NCBI GenBank assembly: GCA_026001225.1
Contig: BNZQ01000031.1
Coordinates: 1-21,657, forward strand
Origin: Clostridia bacterium
GTDB taxonomy: Bacteria > Bacillota > Clostridia > Christensenellales > DUVY01
Direction of reading: 5' to 3'
Length of the DNA stretch: 21,657 nt
Below are positions 6,128 through 14,792 of the stretch, in pieces; positions within the stretch are counted from its first letter, which is position 1; each line of letters opens with the position of its first letter. A program made the position numbers and the translations under genes. The notes under the pieces are model-generated. The model had not been told where the DNA came from, ran no database searches, and worked only from the letters and a program-made list of their open reading frames with translations.

Positions 6128-8626
6128 CATTTGATCAGCAACGCGCATTTGGATCCCGTTTGGCAATGGGAATGGCAGGAGGGCGCGGGGGCGGCGGTTA
6201 CGACGTTTTCGGCGGCGGCGGATTTTTGCGAGGAATTCGGCGATTTTATCTTTTGTCACAACGAGGCCGTTTTGTATCAATGGGTCGAGGAGTACGACAG
6301 GCCGCTGTTCGAGCGCATCGTCCGCTTGGTCAAGGCGGGCAAATGGAATATCATGGGCGGCTGGTTCTTGCAGCCCGACTGCAATATGCCCGCGGGCGAG
6401 AGCTTTATCCGTCAGATTTTGGCGGGGAAACGCTTTTTCGAGGCCAAATTCGAGGGCTATAAAATGCCCAAAACCGCGCTGAATTTAGATTCGTTCGGGC
6501 ATACGCGCGGCTTGGTGCAGATTTTAAAGGACGCGGGGCAGGATTATTATCTGTGTACGCGGCCCGCGACCGACGTCGCCGACCGCGATATGCTGTGGAA
6601 GGGCTTCGCGGGTTCGGAGGTGATCGTGCACCGTTCGTCCGAGGGGTATAACACGCTTTTGGGCAGGGTGGCGGAAAAGATCGAGCCGTACATAGCCCGT
6701 TTTGCCGACGTGAAAACGGGCCTCGTCCTGTGGGGGGTCGGTAACCACGGCGGCGGCCCCTCGCGGCGCGATTACGCGGCGATAAACGACTTAAAAAAGA
6801 AGTATCCGGCGATTCGATTCGAGCACTCGACGCCCGACAAATATTTTGCCGAAATCGAAAAACGGCGCGGAGAGCTTCGGGAAACGCCCGATATGAATCA
6901 TCTGCACATGGCCGCTTATACCTCGCAGGCGCGCGTCAAGCAGCGGCACATGCTTTTAGAAAACGAGCTGTATTCGGCGGAAAAGGCGGCGGCGCACGCC
7001 GCGGCGGCGGGGAGCGGGTTTGAATATCCCGCGGACGCTTTGGCGCGCGCGGAACGCGATCTGTTGTTCAACGAGTTTCACGACATCTTGCCGGGGACGA
7101 GCGTGCGCGGCGCGGAGGCCGCGGCCTTGATCGGTTTGGGTCACGGCTTGGAGGAGGTTTCGCGGGTCAAGCTGAAAGCGTTTTTCGCGCTCGCGGCGGG
7201 CGAAAAGAAGGCCGCGGCGGGCGAATACCCGATTTTCATTTACAATCCGCACCCTTATCCGCTGACGCGGACGGTGGAATGCGAATTCATGCTTGCGGAT
7301 CAAAATTGGAGCGAAACCGAATTTTACGAAGCGAGCTTATACCACGAGGGGCGGAAGTTGGAAGCGCAGCCCGAAAAGGAGGAGAGCAGTCTGCCGCTCG
7401 ATTGGCGCAAACGCATGGTGTTCCGCGTCGATTTAAAGCCTTTCGCGATGCACCGCGTGTCCTGCTTTACCAAATTGAAGAAGGTGAAAAAGCGCAGCCT
7501 GCCCCGTTTCGCGGCGGGAAAATACGAATTTAAGGGCGCGAATTTACAGGCGACCGTCAATCAAAGGACGGGCCTCATAGACGGCGTGACCGTCAACGGC
7601 AAGGAATACATAAGGGGCGGCGCGTTCCGCGTGGACGTGATCAAATATTGCAGCGACCCGTGGGGCTTTCGATACGACGACTACAAAGAACGTTTGGGCG
7701 GCTTTACGCCGATGAGCCCGAAGGAAGCGGCGCGGTTTGCCGCCGTGGACGCCGAACGGCTGCCGCCCGTGCGCGTGATCGAGGACGGGGCCGTGCGCAC
7801 CGTGATCGAAGCGTTCTTTAAATACGGCTCGTCCTCGATGGTCATCAAATACCTGCTGCCGAAGCGCGGCACGGATTTGGAGGTTCGTATCCTTTTATAC
7901 AACGCCGAAAAGGACGTTAAGCTGAAATTGCTGGTTCCGACCGCGATCGCGGGCGGCGACTATTTCGGTGAAACCGCTTTCGGCCTGAATCGCTTGAAAA
8001 CCGACGGAGACGAGGTCGTGGCGCAGGGCTATACGGTTTTGGCCGACCGAACCGACGCCGTGTCGCTGATCAACTTCGGCAATTACGGCTCGGATTGCAA
8101 GGACGGCGTGATCGGCGCGACGCTTTTAAACAGCGCGGCCTATACCGCGCACCCGATCGACAACCGCCGTGTTTTGCGTCAAGACAGGATCAGCCCCCGT
8201 ATCGATCAGGGCGAGCGTGAATTCCGCTTTATTATAACGGCGTCGGGCAGCAAGGAACGCTTTGAGAGTATCGCCGCCGAAAGCCTCGCGGCGCACCAAC
8301 CGCCGACCGCTTTGAGCTTTTTCCCCACGGGGACGGGCAAGCCCGCGGGACGTTTCATCGAGATTTCCGACAAGGCGGTGATTTTGACGGCGGTCAAGCG
8401 CGCGGAACGGGGCGGCGGCTGCGTCCTGCGCTTGTGGAACGGCACGGACGCCGAACGGGCCGCCGAGGTAGCCTTGCCCTTTATCGGACGCGTTTTCCGC
8501 GCCGAATTCCGGCCTTATCAATTTAAAAGCTTTAAGGTCGAGGGCGATCGAATCGAGGAATGCTCCTGCCTCGAAGAAGAAAAAACGGAAGTTAAAAAAG
8601 ACGACGAAACGGAGGCGCGCGCATGA
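6116..8626 (+). CDS. GH38 alpha-mannosidase, cytoplasmic
   Basis: 836 residues without a signal peptide, so it should act on imported oligosaccharides. The N-terminal GH38 domain begins VHLISNAHLDPVWQWEW. H11 and D13 match two zinc ligands, D125 in NLDSFGHTRG matches the catalytic nucleophile and zinc ligand, and H322 in NEFHDILPGTS matches the fourth ligand. GGWFLQPDCNMPAGES (81-96) and GNHGGGPSR (209-217) are further family motifs. A helical middle domain (about 270-345) and C-terminal beta domains follow. Length is normal for bacterial members. The ATG at 6116 is chosen because VHLISNAHLDP normally starts the family; the ribosome binding site is a modest AAAAAGGCGG. It is first in an operon and its stop overlaps the next start (ATGA, 8623-8626). 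GH38 enzymes usually cleave alpha-mannosides; linkage cannot be read from sequence. Confidence 0.93.
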   Translation: MDKVHLISNAHLDPVWQWEWQEGAGAAVTTFSAAADFCEEFGDFIFCHNEAVLYQWVEEYDRPLFERIVRLVKAGKWNIMGGWFLQPDCNMPAGESFIRQILAGKRFFEAKFEGYKMPKTALNLDSFGHTRGLVQILKDAGQDYYLCTRPATDVADRDMLWKGFAGSEVIVHRSSEGYNTLLGRVAEKIEPYIARFADVKTGLVLWGVGNHGGGPSRRDYAAINDLKKKYPAIRFEHSTPDKYFAEIEKRRGELRETPDMNHLHMAAYTSQARVKQRHMLLENELYSAEKAAAHAAAAGSGFEYPADALARAERDLLFNEFHDILPGTSVRGAEAAALIGLGHGLEEVSRVKLKAFFALAAGEKKAAAGEYPIFIYNPHPYPLTRTVECEFMLADQNWSETEFYEASLYHEGRKLEAQPEKEESSLPLDWRKRMVFRVDLKPFAMHRVSCFTKLKKVKKRSLPRFAAGKYEFKGANLQATVNQRTGLIDGVTVNGKEYIRGGAFRVDVIKYCSDPWGFRYDDYKERLGGFTPMSPKEAARFAAVDAERLPPVRVIEDGAVRTVIEAFFKYGSSSMVIKYLLPKRGTDLEVRILLYNAEKDVKLKLLVPTAIAGGDYFGETAFGLNRLKTDGDEVVAQGYTVLADRTDAVSLINFGNYGSDCKDGVIGATLLNSAAYTAHPIDNRRVLRQDRISPRIDQGEREFRFIITASGSKERFESIAAESLAAHQPPTALSFFPTGTGKPAGRFIEISDKAVILTAVKRAERGGGCVLRLWNGTDAERAAEVALPFIGRVFRAEFRPYQFKSFKVEGDRIEECSCLEEEKTEVKKDDETEARA

Positions 8627-11600
8627 CGGCGGGTTACGCGGAAAAGCCTTTGTGCTTTTGGGGCTGGAACGACGATATTCGGGACGCCGAGCTGATCGAG
8701 CAGCTGCGGGGCTTTAAAGCCGCGGGAATAGGCGGCGTGTTGGTTCACAGCCGCGCGGGGTTGAAAATCGAATACATGGGCGAACGTTGGTTCGCCGCGT
8801 TCGGAACGACGGTCGAGGAATGCGGGCGGCTGGGCCTCGAGGTATGGATTTACGACGAGGACGGCTGGCCGAGCGGCTTCGCGGGCGGGCGGGTCTTCCG
8901 AAAGGATAAGGATTTCGTTCAGTCCTTTTTATTGTGCAAAACGGGCGACGCTTCGCGGGACGCGGCGGAGATCGTGGGCGTGTACGATCCGCGAACGCTC
9001 GCGCTCTTATGGCGCGAGGGAGATACGGAGCCCCCGCCGCAAGGGGAAAATCTGATTGTCTATAAGGAATACAACCCCGTTTACGTCGATATTTTAAACA
9101 AGGATGCGATCGCGTATTTTATCGCCGTCACGCACGAGGAATATAAAAAACGCTTCGGCAAGTATTTCGGCGGCGTGATCAAAGGGATTTTCACCGACGA
9201 GCCGCACGCGTCGCCGCGCGGCTTGCCGTGGGGCAAATATGTGCCCGCCGCTTTTCAAGAAAGGTTCGGCCGCGATATCTACGGCGCGCTGCCCTATTTG
9301 TTTCGGGAGGCGGAGGGCTACCGCGGGCACCGCTATCGGTTTTGGAAGAACGTCGCGGCGATGGCGGCGGAGTCCTATGCGAAGCCCTATTTTGATTGGT
9401 GCGCGGCGAACGGCTTGATTTTTACGGGTCATTACGCGTGCGAGGAGGGCCTGATCGACCAAATCGCGACGAGCGGCGGCGTCATGCCGCTTTACGAGTA
9501 TCAGCAGATGATCGGCGTGGATTCCTTGGGCAACCGTTTGGTGCCCGCCAATACGTTCAAACAGGCCGAAAGCGTCGCCTGGCAGCTGGGCAACCGCAAG
9601 CTTTTGTGCGAAACCTACGCTTGTTCGGGCTATGACGCGACGTTTGCCGACATTTTATGGATTTGGGGCTGGCAGGCGTCTATGGGCGTGAACGTGCCCT
9701 GTTTGAGCATTTCAATGTATTCGGTTGTGGGTACGCGCAAGCGCGATTATCCGAATTTCTTTTGTTATCAAATGCCGTGGTGGGGAAGCTTTCCGAAATT
9801 AGCGGACGCGTTCAACCTCGTCAACGGCAGGCTGATTCGCGGCGAACGCGCCGACGGCGTATTGGTGATCAGTCCGAAGTCCGGCGTTTGGTGCGAGCGC
9901 GGCGCGGGCTATAACGTGCGGGAAAAGGCTATTTCGGGGGCGCTGCGGCGCGTAACCGAGGCGTTGATCGATTTGCAGATCGATTTCGATTTCGGCGACG
10001 AGGATTTAATGGCCAAATACGCCCGCGTCGAGAACGGCAAAATTATTGTCGGGAAACGGACATACGCGGCGGTGATCGTGCCGCCCACGGTCAGTATAGA
10101 GCGGACGACCGCGGATATCTTGCGCGCCTTTGCCGAAAGCGGCGGCCCCGTGTTCGTCGCGGAGCGCGAGCCTGAATTGATCGGCGGGCAGGCGGCGGGC
10201 AAGGTTTTCGATTTCGAGTTTCACGACATGACGATCCGCGCCGACTTGATGCGCAAAATCTTCAATATCGTTCGGTTTCCGCGGGCGTTCGAGTTTATCG
10301 ACAAGGTCAGCTTCCGCACGGCTTTCGGCTTCGCGACGGCGGCGCGGCGGGAGGGCGGCGAGTTGCTGATCTTCGCGGTCAACGTCAACAAGAGCGAGGG
10401 GCGCGAGGTTTTATTGCGGGTCAAGGGAAAAAAGAAGCTGACCGCGACCGATTTGACGGGCGGATCGGCGGAGCTCGCGGCGACCTACTCCGCGGCGGAG
10501 GACTGCACCTTTGCCGACGTGCGTTTCGATCCGCAACAGGCGTGGCTGATCGATTGCGCGGACGGGGAGCCGGAAGCGCGTTCGCCGTCGCCCGAACGGG
10601 TCGCGTATTTGAATCGGTTTACGACCGAATGGACGGAAAATATCCTTGTGGCGGACAAATGCCGTATAAGCGCGGACGGCGCGCCCTATGACGGGGAGGA
10701 TTTCGCCGTGCGCAAGACGGCCGCGTTCTATAAAAAGATAGCGGGCGGCGGCAAGCCCGTGAAATTGTCGATGAAATACGGTTTCAAGGCGGCGTTTGTG
10801 CCCGAAAGGTTGGCGATGGCCTGTGAAATCTTTGACGGCGAAGCGTATGTGAACGGCAAACGGGTCTCGCCGTCGGGTTGGTGGACGGACAAACAATTCG
10901 CCAAATTCGATATTTCCGGTATGGTTAAACGGGGACTCAACACCGTCGAGCTGCGTAAAACCGTTTCGCCCTTTAAGAGCGCGTACGACATGGACAGCGT
11001 TTTCCAAAGCATCACCAACGTTTTTTCCTATCCCTACGACATTGAAAATATCTATATTCTCGGCGATTTCGGCACGCGTCCCGTCTGCGGCGCGGCCGAA
11101 CGCGCGCCGCAATGTTTATGGGCGGACGCGGCGGGCTTCGAGATTTGTAAAAAGCCCCGCATAACCGACATCGCCGACGTGACGGCGCAGGGACTGTTCA
11201 ACTTCTGCGGCACGGTGCGGGCGACCGCGCGCCTCAAAGCGGGGCCCGCGCGGAACCGCCGCTTCGTTTTGACCTACGACAGGCCCGATTTTACGGCGGG
11301 TACGTTGTATATCAACGGGCAAGAGGTGCGGGAAATGTGCATACCGCCCTACCGGATCGATATGACCGATTTTTTGGTTGCGGGCGGCAATACGATTGAA
11401 ATTCGCATGACGAGCGGGGCGCGCAACCTGTTCGGCCCGTTTCACCATATCAAGGGGCGGCATCCCTATGTCGGTCATACGGTTTTCAAGGGCTATGTCG
11501 AGTTCGAGGACTTCGTGGTGTTCCCCGAATTGAAGGGTTCGACATGGACGGACAAATACGCCGTCGTGCCGTTCGGATTGAGGAATATCAAAATAACCGA

Positions 11601-11649
11601 ATACGCCGTGACCGATACGGTTCAAACGGGAAAGAAGGAACGGAAATGA
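8623..11649 (+). CDS. GH106-like glycosidase (alpha-L-rhamnosidase-type family), cytoplasmic
   Basis: 1008 residues, no signal peptide. The N-terminus has the pattern of the GH106/alpha-L-rhamnosidase-like group: FWGWNDDI (12-19), GIGGVLVHSRAGLKIEYMGE (35-54) and WIYDEDGWPSGFAGG (75-89) on a barrel-type fold. Acidic candidates for catalysis are E193 in IFTDEP and E330 in LLCETYACSG; TGHYACEEG (268-276) is also conspicuous. The last third looks like beta-sandwich carbohydrate-binding domains, with ETAYVNGKRVSPS-type and FTAGTLYINGQEV segments. It overlaps the mannosidase stop and the lacI start by ATGA, so all three genes should be made in fixed proportion. Rhamnosidase activity is a family-level guess; many proteins of this shape are uncharacterised. 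As a coding gene it is certain. Confidence 0.85.
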   Translation: MTAGYAEKPLCFWGWNDDIRDAELIEQLRGFKAAGIGGVLVHSRAGLKIEYMGERWFAAFGTTVEECGRLGLEVWIYDEDGWPSGFAGGRVFRKDKDFVQSFLLCKTGDASRDAAEIVGVYDPRTLALLWREGDTEPPPQGENLIVYKEYNPVYVDILNKDAIAYFIAVTHEEYKKRFGKYFGGVIKGIFTDEPHASPRGLPWGKYVPAAFQERFGRDIYGALPYLFREAEGYRGHRYRFWKNVAAMAAESYAKPYFDWCAANGLIFTGHYACEEGLIDQIATSGGVMPLYEYQQMIGVDSLGNRLVPANTFKQAESVAWQLGNRKLLCETYACSGYDATFADILWIWGWQASMGVNVPCLSISMYSVVGTRKRDYPNFFCYQMPWWGSFPKLADAFNLVNGRLIRGERADGVLVISPKSGVWCERGAGYNVREKAISGALRRVTEALIDLQIDFDFGDEDLMAKYARVENGKIIVGKRTYAAVIVPPTVSIERTTADILRAFAESGGPVFVAEREPELIGGQAAGKVFDFEFHDMTIRADLMRKIFNIVRFPRAFEFIDKVSFRTAFGFATAARREGGELLIFAVNVNKSEGREVLLRVKGKKKLTATDLTGGSAELAATYSAAEDCTFADVRFDPQQAWLIDCADGEPEARSPSPERVAYLNRFTTEWTENILVADKCRISADGAPYDGEDFAVRKTAAFYKKIAGGGKPVKLSMKYGFKAAFVPERLAMACEIFDGEAYVNGKRVSPSGWWTDKQFAKFDISGMVKRGLNTVELRKTVSPFKSAYDMDSVFQSITNVFSYPYDIENIYILGDFGTRPVCGAAERAPQCLWADAAGFEICKKPRITDIADVTAQGLFNFCGTVRATARLKAGPARNRRFVLTYDRPDFTAGTLYINGQEVREMCIPPYRIDMTDFLVAGGNTIEIRMTSGARNLFGPFHHIKGRHPYVGHTVFKGYVEFEDFVVFPELKGSTWTDKYAVVPFGLRNIKITEYAVTDTVQTGKKERK

Positions 11650-12683
11650 CGTTAGAAGACGTGGCGAAACAGGCGAAGGTTTCCACGATGACGGTCAGCC
11701 GCGTCATCAACAATTCTCCGAACGTCAAGCGGGCGACCGTCGAACGGGTGCGCAAGATCATCGAGGAGTTGAACTACCGCCCGAACCAAATCGCCAAAAG
11801 CTTGGTGCAGGGCAGCTCGAAAACGGTGGGCGTGCTGTACTCGAATATCTATAACCAAATTTATTTGGATATCATCACGGGCATCGACAGCGTGGCCTAT
11901 AAGCACGACTATATTTTGATGAACGCCAACGTGGACCGCTACAATACGGCGGTGAAAACCTTCAACATGTTCGTGGGCAACCGAATCGACGGGTTGATCG
12001 TGCTGCCGATGGAAATGTCCATGTCGGATACGGACGATTATATCAAGGCGCGCACCGAGATGGAAAATTTTTACGTCTATCTCGACGAAGCGGCCCGCGG
12101 TTTGGACATTCCGATCGTCACGGTGCATCAGCGCATCGAGCACGCCTACAATATCGCCTTCGATTTCGGGAAGCTTGCCGACCTCGCGATGCGTCATTTG
12201 GTCGGCAAGGGCTTTAAAAATATCGCGATGCTGTCCTCGTATATGTTGGACGGTTTGTGGAAGGATAAGGAGGACATTTATCGCCGTATCATGCAAGAGA
12301 ACGGTTTGGAGCGGTATATCCGTATCGAGCGCGAAAATATCACGCCCGAAGGAGGCTTCCGCGCGATGAATAAGCTGCTGCGGAGCGGGGAGCCCTTGTG
12401 CGAAGCGGTATTTTGCTCCAACGACTATATCGCCGTGGGCGCGGTGCAGGCGTTAAACAACGCGGGAATCAAAATCCCCGAACAGATTTCCGTGATCGGA
12501 AACGACAACGCCAACAGCTGCGAGATGACCTTTCCCAAGCTGACCAGCGTGAGTTTAAATCCTTACATTGCAGGCCAAACCGCGATGGAAACGCTGCTGC
12601 GGCTGATCGGCAAGCGGGAACCGCCGCCCGAAAAGGTCATTCCGATCGCGCATACGTTGGTCGAAAGAGGCTCGATTCGGTAA
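11646..12683 (+). CDS. LacI-family transcriptional repressor of the glycoside-utilisation locus
   Basis: 345 residues from the ATG at 11646, which overlaps the preceding TGA (ATGA). Longer readings from upstream have no family match. The N-terminus MTLEDVAKQAKVSTMTVSRVINN is a textbook LacI helix-turn-helix, followed by NYRPNQIAKSLVQ, the hinge helix that inserts into the central CG of the operator. The remainder is a periplasmic-binding-protein-like effector domain (about 60-340), with AVFCSNDYIAVGAVQALNNAG and a family-typical end, LVERGSIR. Two operators with central CG, at 6014-6031 and 12765-12782, overlap the starts of the two promoters here. It probably represses both until an imported sugar binds; which sugar is unknown. 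Confidence 0.93.
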   Translation: MTLEDVAKQAKVSTMTVSRVINNSPNVKRATVERVRKIIEELNYRPNQIAKSLVQGSSKTVGVLYSNIYNQIYLDIITGIDSVAYKHDYILMNANVDRYNTAVKTFNMFVGNRIDGLIVLPMEMSMSDTDDYIKARTEMENFYVYLDEAARGLDIPIVTVHQRIEHAYNIAFDFGKLADLAMRHLVGKGFKNIAMLSSYMLDGLWKDKEDIYRRIMQENGLERYIRIERENITPEGGFRAMNKLLRSGEPLCEAVFCSNDYIAVGAVQALNNAGIKIPEQISVIGNDNANSCEMTFPKLTSVSLNPYIAGQTAMETLLRLIGKREPPPEKVIPIAHTLVERGSIR

Positions 12684-12696
12684 AAATCGCCCGTCG

Positions 12697-12719
12697 GAAA
12701 AAAATTTAAATTTTTTTTC
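12697..12719 (+). terminator. Weak A/T-rich terminator candidate after lacI
   Basis: Fourteen bases after the lacI stop, a self-complementary tract (G, A7, TTTAAA, T8, C) ends in eight T. The stem is all A-T with no proper loop, so it would stop transcription poorly. Read-through into the transporter operon is possible. Confidence 0.3.
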
Positions 12720-12728
12720 AAAAGGGTA

Positions 12729-12757
12729 TTGACAAACGTATAAATATAGTGTATAAT
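12729..12757 (+). promoter_or_regulatory. Consensus sigma-A promoter of the transporter/surface-protein operon
   Basis: TTGACA (12729-12734), a 17-base spacer and TATAAT (12752-12757) match the vegetative consensus perfectly. The expected start is near 12764, one base before the LacI-type operator. Such a strong promoter fits a tightly repressed locus. Confidence 0.88.
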
Positions 12758-12764
12758 AGTAGAA

Positions 12765-12782
12765 AATGTTAGCGATAACATT
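12765..12782 (+). promoter_or_regulatory. LacI-type operator at the transporter promoter
   Basis: AATGTTAGCGATAACATT has perfect 7-bp arms (AATGTTA/TAACATT) around GCGA with the central CG. It sits at the predicted transcription start and shares its pattern with the operator at 6014-6031, so both operons probably answer to the LacI protein encoded between them. Confidence 0.85.
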
Positions 12783-12785
12783 ATT

Positions 12786-12920
12786 CCAAACCGAAGAAAA
12801 AGATTTTGCTTTTTCTGCGGTTTGGTAAAGGGGAAAAACCTATTCACTCCTTTTTTACGCCGAAAACTCACCGTTTTCGGCTGTTGAAGGGCTCCGCGTT
12901 AGGGGAATCCTAATGCGGAG
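12786..12920 (+). promoter_or_regulatory. Three-hairpin 5' leader of the binding-protein mRNA
   Basis: Three consecutive stems: CCAAACCG-AGAAAAAG with its complement (12786-12825, one mismatch); GCCGAAAAC/GTTTTCGGC (12859-12881); CTCCGCGTTAGG/CCTAATGCGGAG (12892-12920, one G-U). None is followed by a proper U-tract, so stabilisation of the 5' end or control of translation is likelier than termination. No known riboswitch is recognised. Confidence 0.6.
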
Positions 12921-12953
12921 GAGGAATTTCTCAATGGAGGAAAAGAGGTAGAA

Positions 12954-14753
12954 ATGATGAAAAGAGGTTTTAAAATCAAACTCTTCGCGCTGGGATTGGC
13001 GGCCGTTTTGACGGCGCCCTTTCTTGCGGGATGCAACAAGGAAAAGCCCCGTAAACGGGTGGAGCTGGTCGAAGGCTCCTTGCCGCTCGGCGTGTACGCG
13101 GAGAGAATGGATATCACGGTGGGGCAGATGGTTTCCGCTACAAAATACATTTCGGGCGAAACGGCGTCCGACAATGTCGTTTACGACCTGTACAGAGAGA
13201 TTCTCAACGTCAATTTCGTATCCAAATTTTCCGCGAATATCGGCGAGGCCTACACGACGCAATTGAGCATGGCGATGCTGGGCGACGATCTGCCCGATCT
13301 GTTCTTCGCGCGGCAGTCCGAATTGTCCGAGCTGATCGAACAGGACATGGTGGCCGATCTGACCGAGGCGTATGAGAAATACGCATCCCCCGCTCTTCGT
13401 CTTGCGGTGGAGTACGGCTATACGGGCGATTACGCGATGTGGAACGGCGGCAATCCCTCGATCCCGCGCCGTCCCGAAATTTTGGAGAGCGCGACCGTGA
13501 ACGGAAAATTGTACGGCTTCCCGTTCTTGGCCGACCTCTTCACGGAATGTCCGATCATTTGGATTCGCGCGGATTGGCTCAAAAAGTACGCCGACGCGCA
13601 CGCGATACCGTATAACGAAAGCGACGGCAACGGGCTGTCAGAGCTGCTGCCCGCCGGTTTTAATCAATATTTGGACATTATCCGCTGGTTCGCGGCCAAT
13701 AACCTGACCAAAGGCGGCAAACAGTCCTTCGGCGTGGCGATGGGCTTCGGCGGCTCGGGCTTGCAGGGCTTTGCGGATGTGTTCGGCGCGGCGCCGACGG
13801 CGTACACGCAGGACGCAAGCGGTAAATACGGCTACGGTATGGATTCCGAAAACGCCAAAAGTATGATGCGCCTTTTGAATTCTCTGTACCGCGAAAAGGT
13901 CATCGACGCGAACAGCGCGCTGGACGGACAGCTTTTAAAGGCCGCGCTGTCGGCGGGCAAGGTCGGCTCCTTTGTCGGCGAGTATTGGCACGTCATGGAA
14001 TATCTAACAAACGCGGCCGTCAACGAGCCGGGCTGCGATTGGTTGCCGTGGGCGATCAAGGGCTTCGACGGCGAATTGATTCAACCGTTGGTGCCGCTAA
14101 ACATTTTAGACCGCAGCTATTACGCGGTCAGCGACCGCTGCCCGAACCCCGAAATCGTCGTCGTTTTGGCGAATCATTTGATCGACGCGTTTTACAGCGA
14201 CGAGGGGGAATTGACCCGCCGCACGGTGGAAATCCGCCAAAGCGAGAAATACCGCCCCGCGCGCGACGAGGTGATGATGTATTCGCCCGTGCGCGTGGAC
14301 GCGCCGAATAAAAATATCCGGTACGCCTACGACATGCAGTACGCGCTGAAAACGGGCGACGAAAGCCGCATGTCGCTGGATTGCAGGGAGCAATACGAGG
14401 TCGTCAAAAAGTACGCCGACGATCCGACGGGAACGGGCAAGAGCTATTACGGCTTATATAAGGTTTTCGGGCCGAACGGCGCGTATAACGCGCTTAACGA
14501 GTACGTCGATTACGACTACACAAAGGATCGCAACCGTTTGGTCGTCAACTTTAAACGCCCCGCTTATACGACGATGAACACCAAATTGATGAATAAATAC
14601 GGCGGCATTTTGACGGACTTCATGGGCATTCAGCTGGTCAATTTCTATACGGGCGATTCCGTGTTCACCGACGCGCAATGGGACGCCTATATCGGCGAGC
14701 TGTACGCGAAGGGCATGAGAGAGATTTTGAACGATTTGAACAAGGGAAAATAG
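12954..14753 (+). CDS. Extracellular solute-binding lipoprotein of a sugar ABC transporter (LipO/YtcQ type)
   Basis: 599 residues. A basic N-terminus and hydrophobic stretch end in the lipobox LAGC, with lipidated cysteine 27, so the mature protein is tethered to the outer face of the membrane. The body has the bilobed binding-protein pattern, for example MLGDDLPDLFFARQSE, YGFPFLADLF and a C-terminal WDAYIGELYAKGMREILNDLN. It is somewhat longer than most sugar-binding proteins, as usual for partners of LplB/YtcP permeases. The frame starts at ATG 12954, directly followed by ATG 12957; AGAGGT at 12944-12949 suits the second start slightly better. It leads the operon behind a LacI-type operator. 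Partners are the permeases at 14793 and 15773; the ligand is not deducible beyond an oligosaccharide linked to the two glycosidases. Confidence 0.93.
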   Translation: MMKRGFKIKLFALGLAAVLTAPFLAGCNKEKPRKRVELVEGSLPLGVYAERMDITVGQMVSATKYISGETASDNVVYDLYREILNVNFVSKFSANIGEAYTTQLSMAMLGDDLPDLFFARQSELSELIEQDMVADLTEAYEKYASPALRLAVEYGYTGDYAMWNGGNPSIPRRPEILESATVNGKLYGFPFLADLFTECPIIWIRADWLKKYADAHAIPYNESDGNGLSELLPAGFNQYLDIIRWFAANNLTKGGKQSFGVAMGFGGSGLQGFADVFGAAPTAYTQDASGKYGYGMDSENAKSMMRLLNSLYREKVIDANSALDGQLLKAALSAGKVGSFVGEYWHVMEYLTNAAVNEPGCDWLPWAIKGFDGELIQPLVPLNILDRSYYAVSDRCPNPEIVVVLANHLIDAFYSDEGELTRRTVEIRQSEKYRPARDEVMMYSPVRVDAPNKNIRYAYDMQYALKTGDESRMSLDCREQYEVVKKYADDPTGTGKSYYGLYKVFGPNGAYNALNEYVDYDYTKDRNRLVVNFKRPAYTTMNTKLMNKYGGILTDFMGIQLVNFYTGDSVFTDAQWDAYIGELYAKGMREILNDLNKGK

Positions 14754-14792
14754 GCAAAAAAGGTAAAAAGTAAAGTTAAAAAGTAAAAAGAA

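Noticed and set aside
12697..12719. Strong terminator separating the two sugar operons
   Set aside because: The all-A/T self-complementary tract lacks a usable loop and G-C pairs; kept only as a weak candidate.
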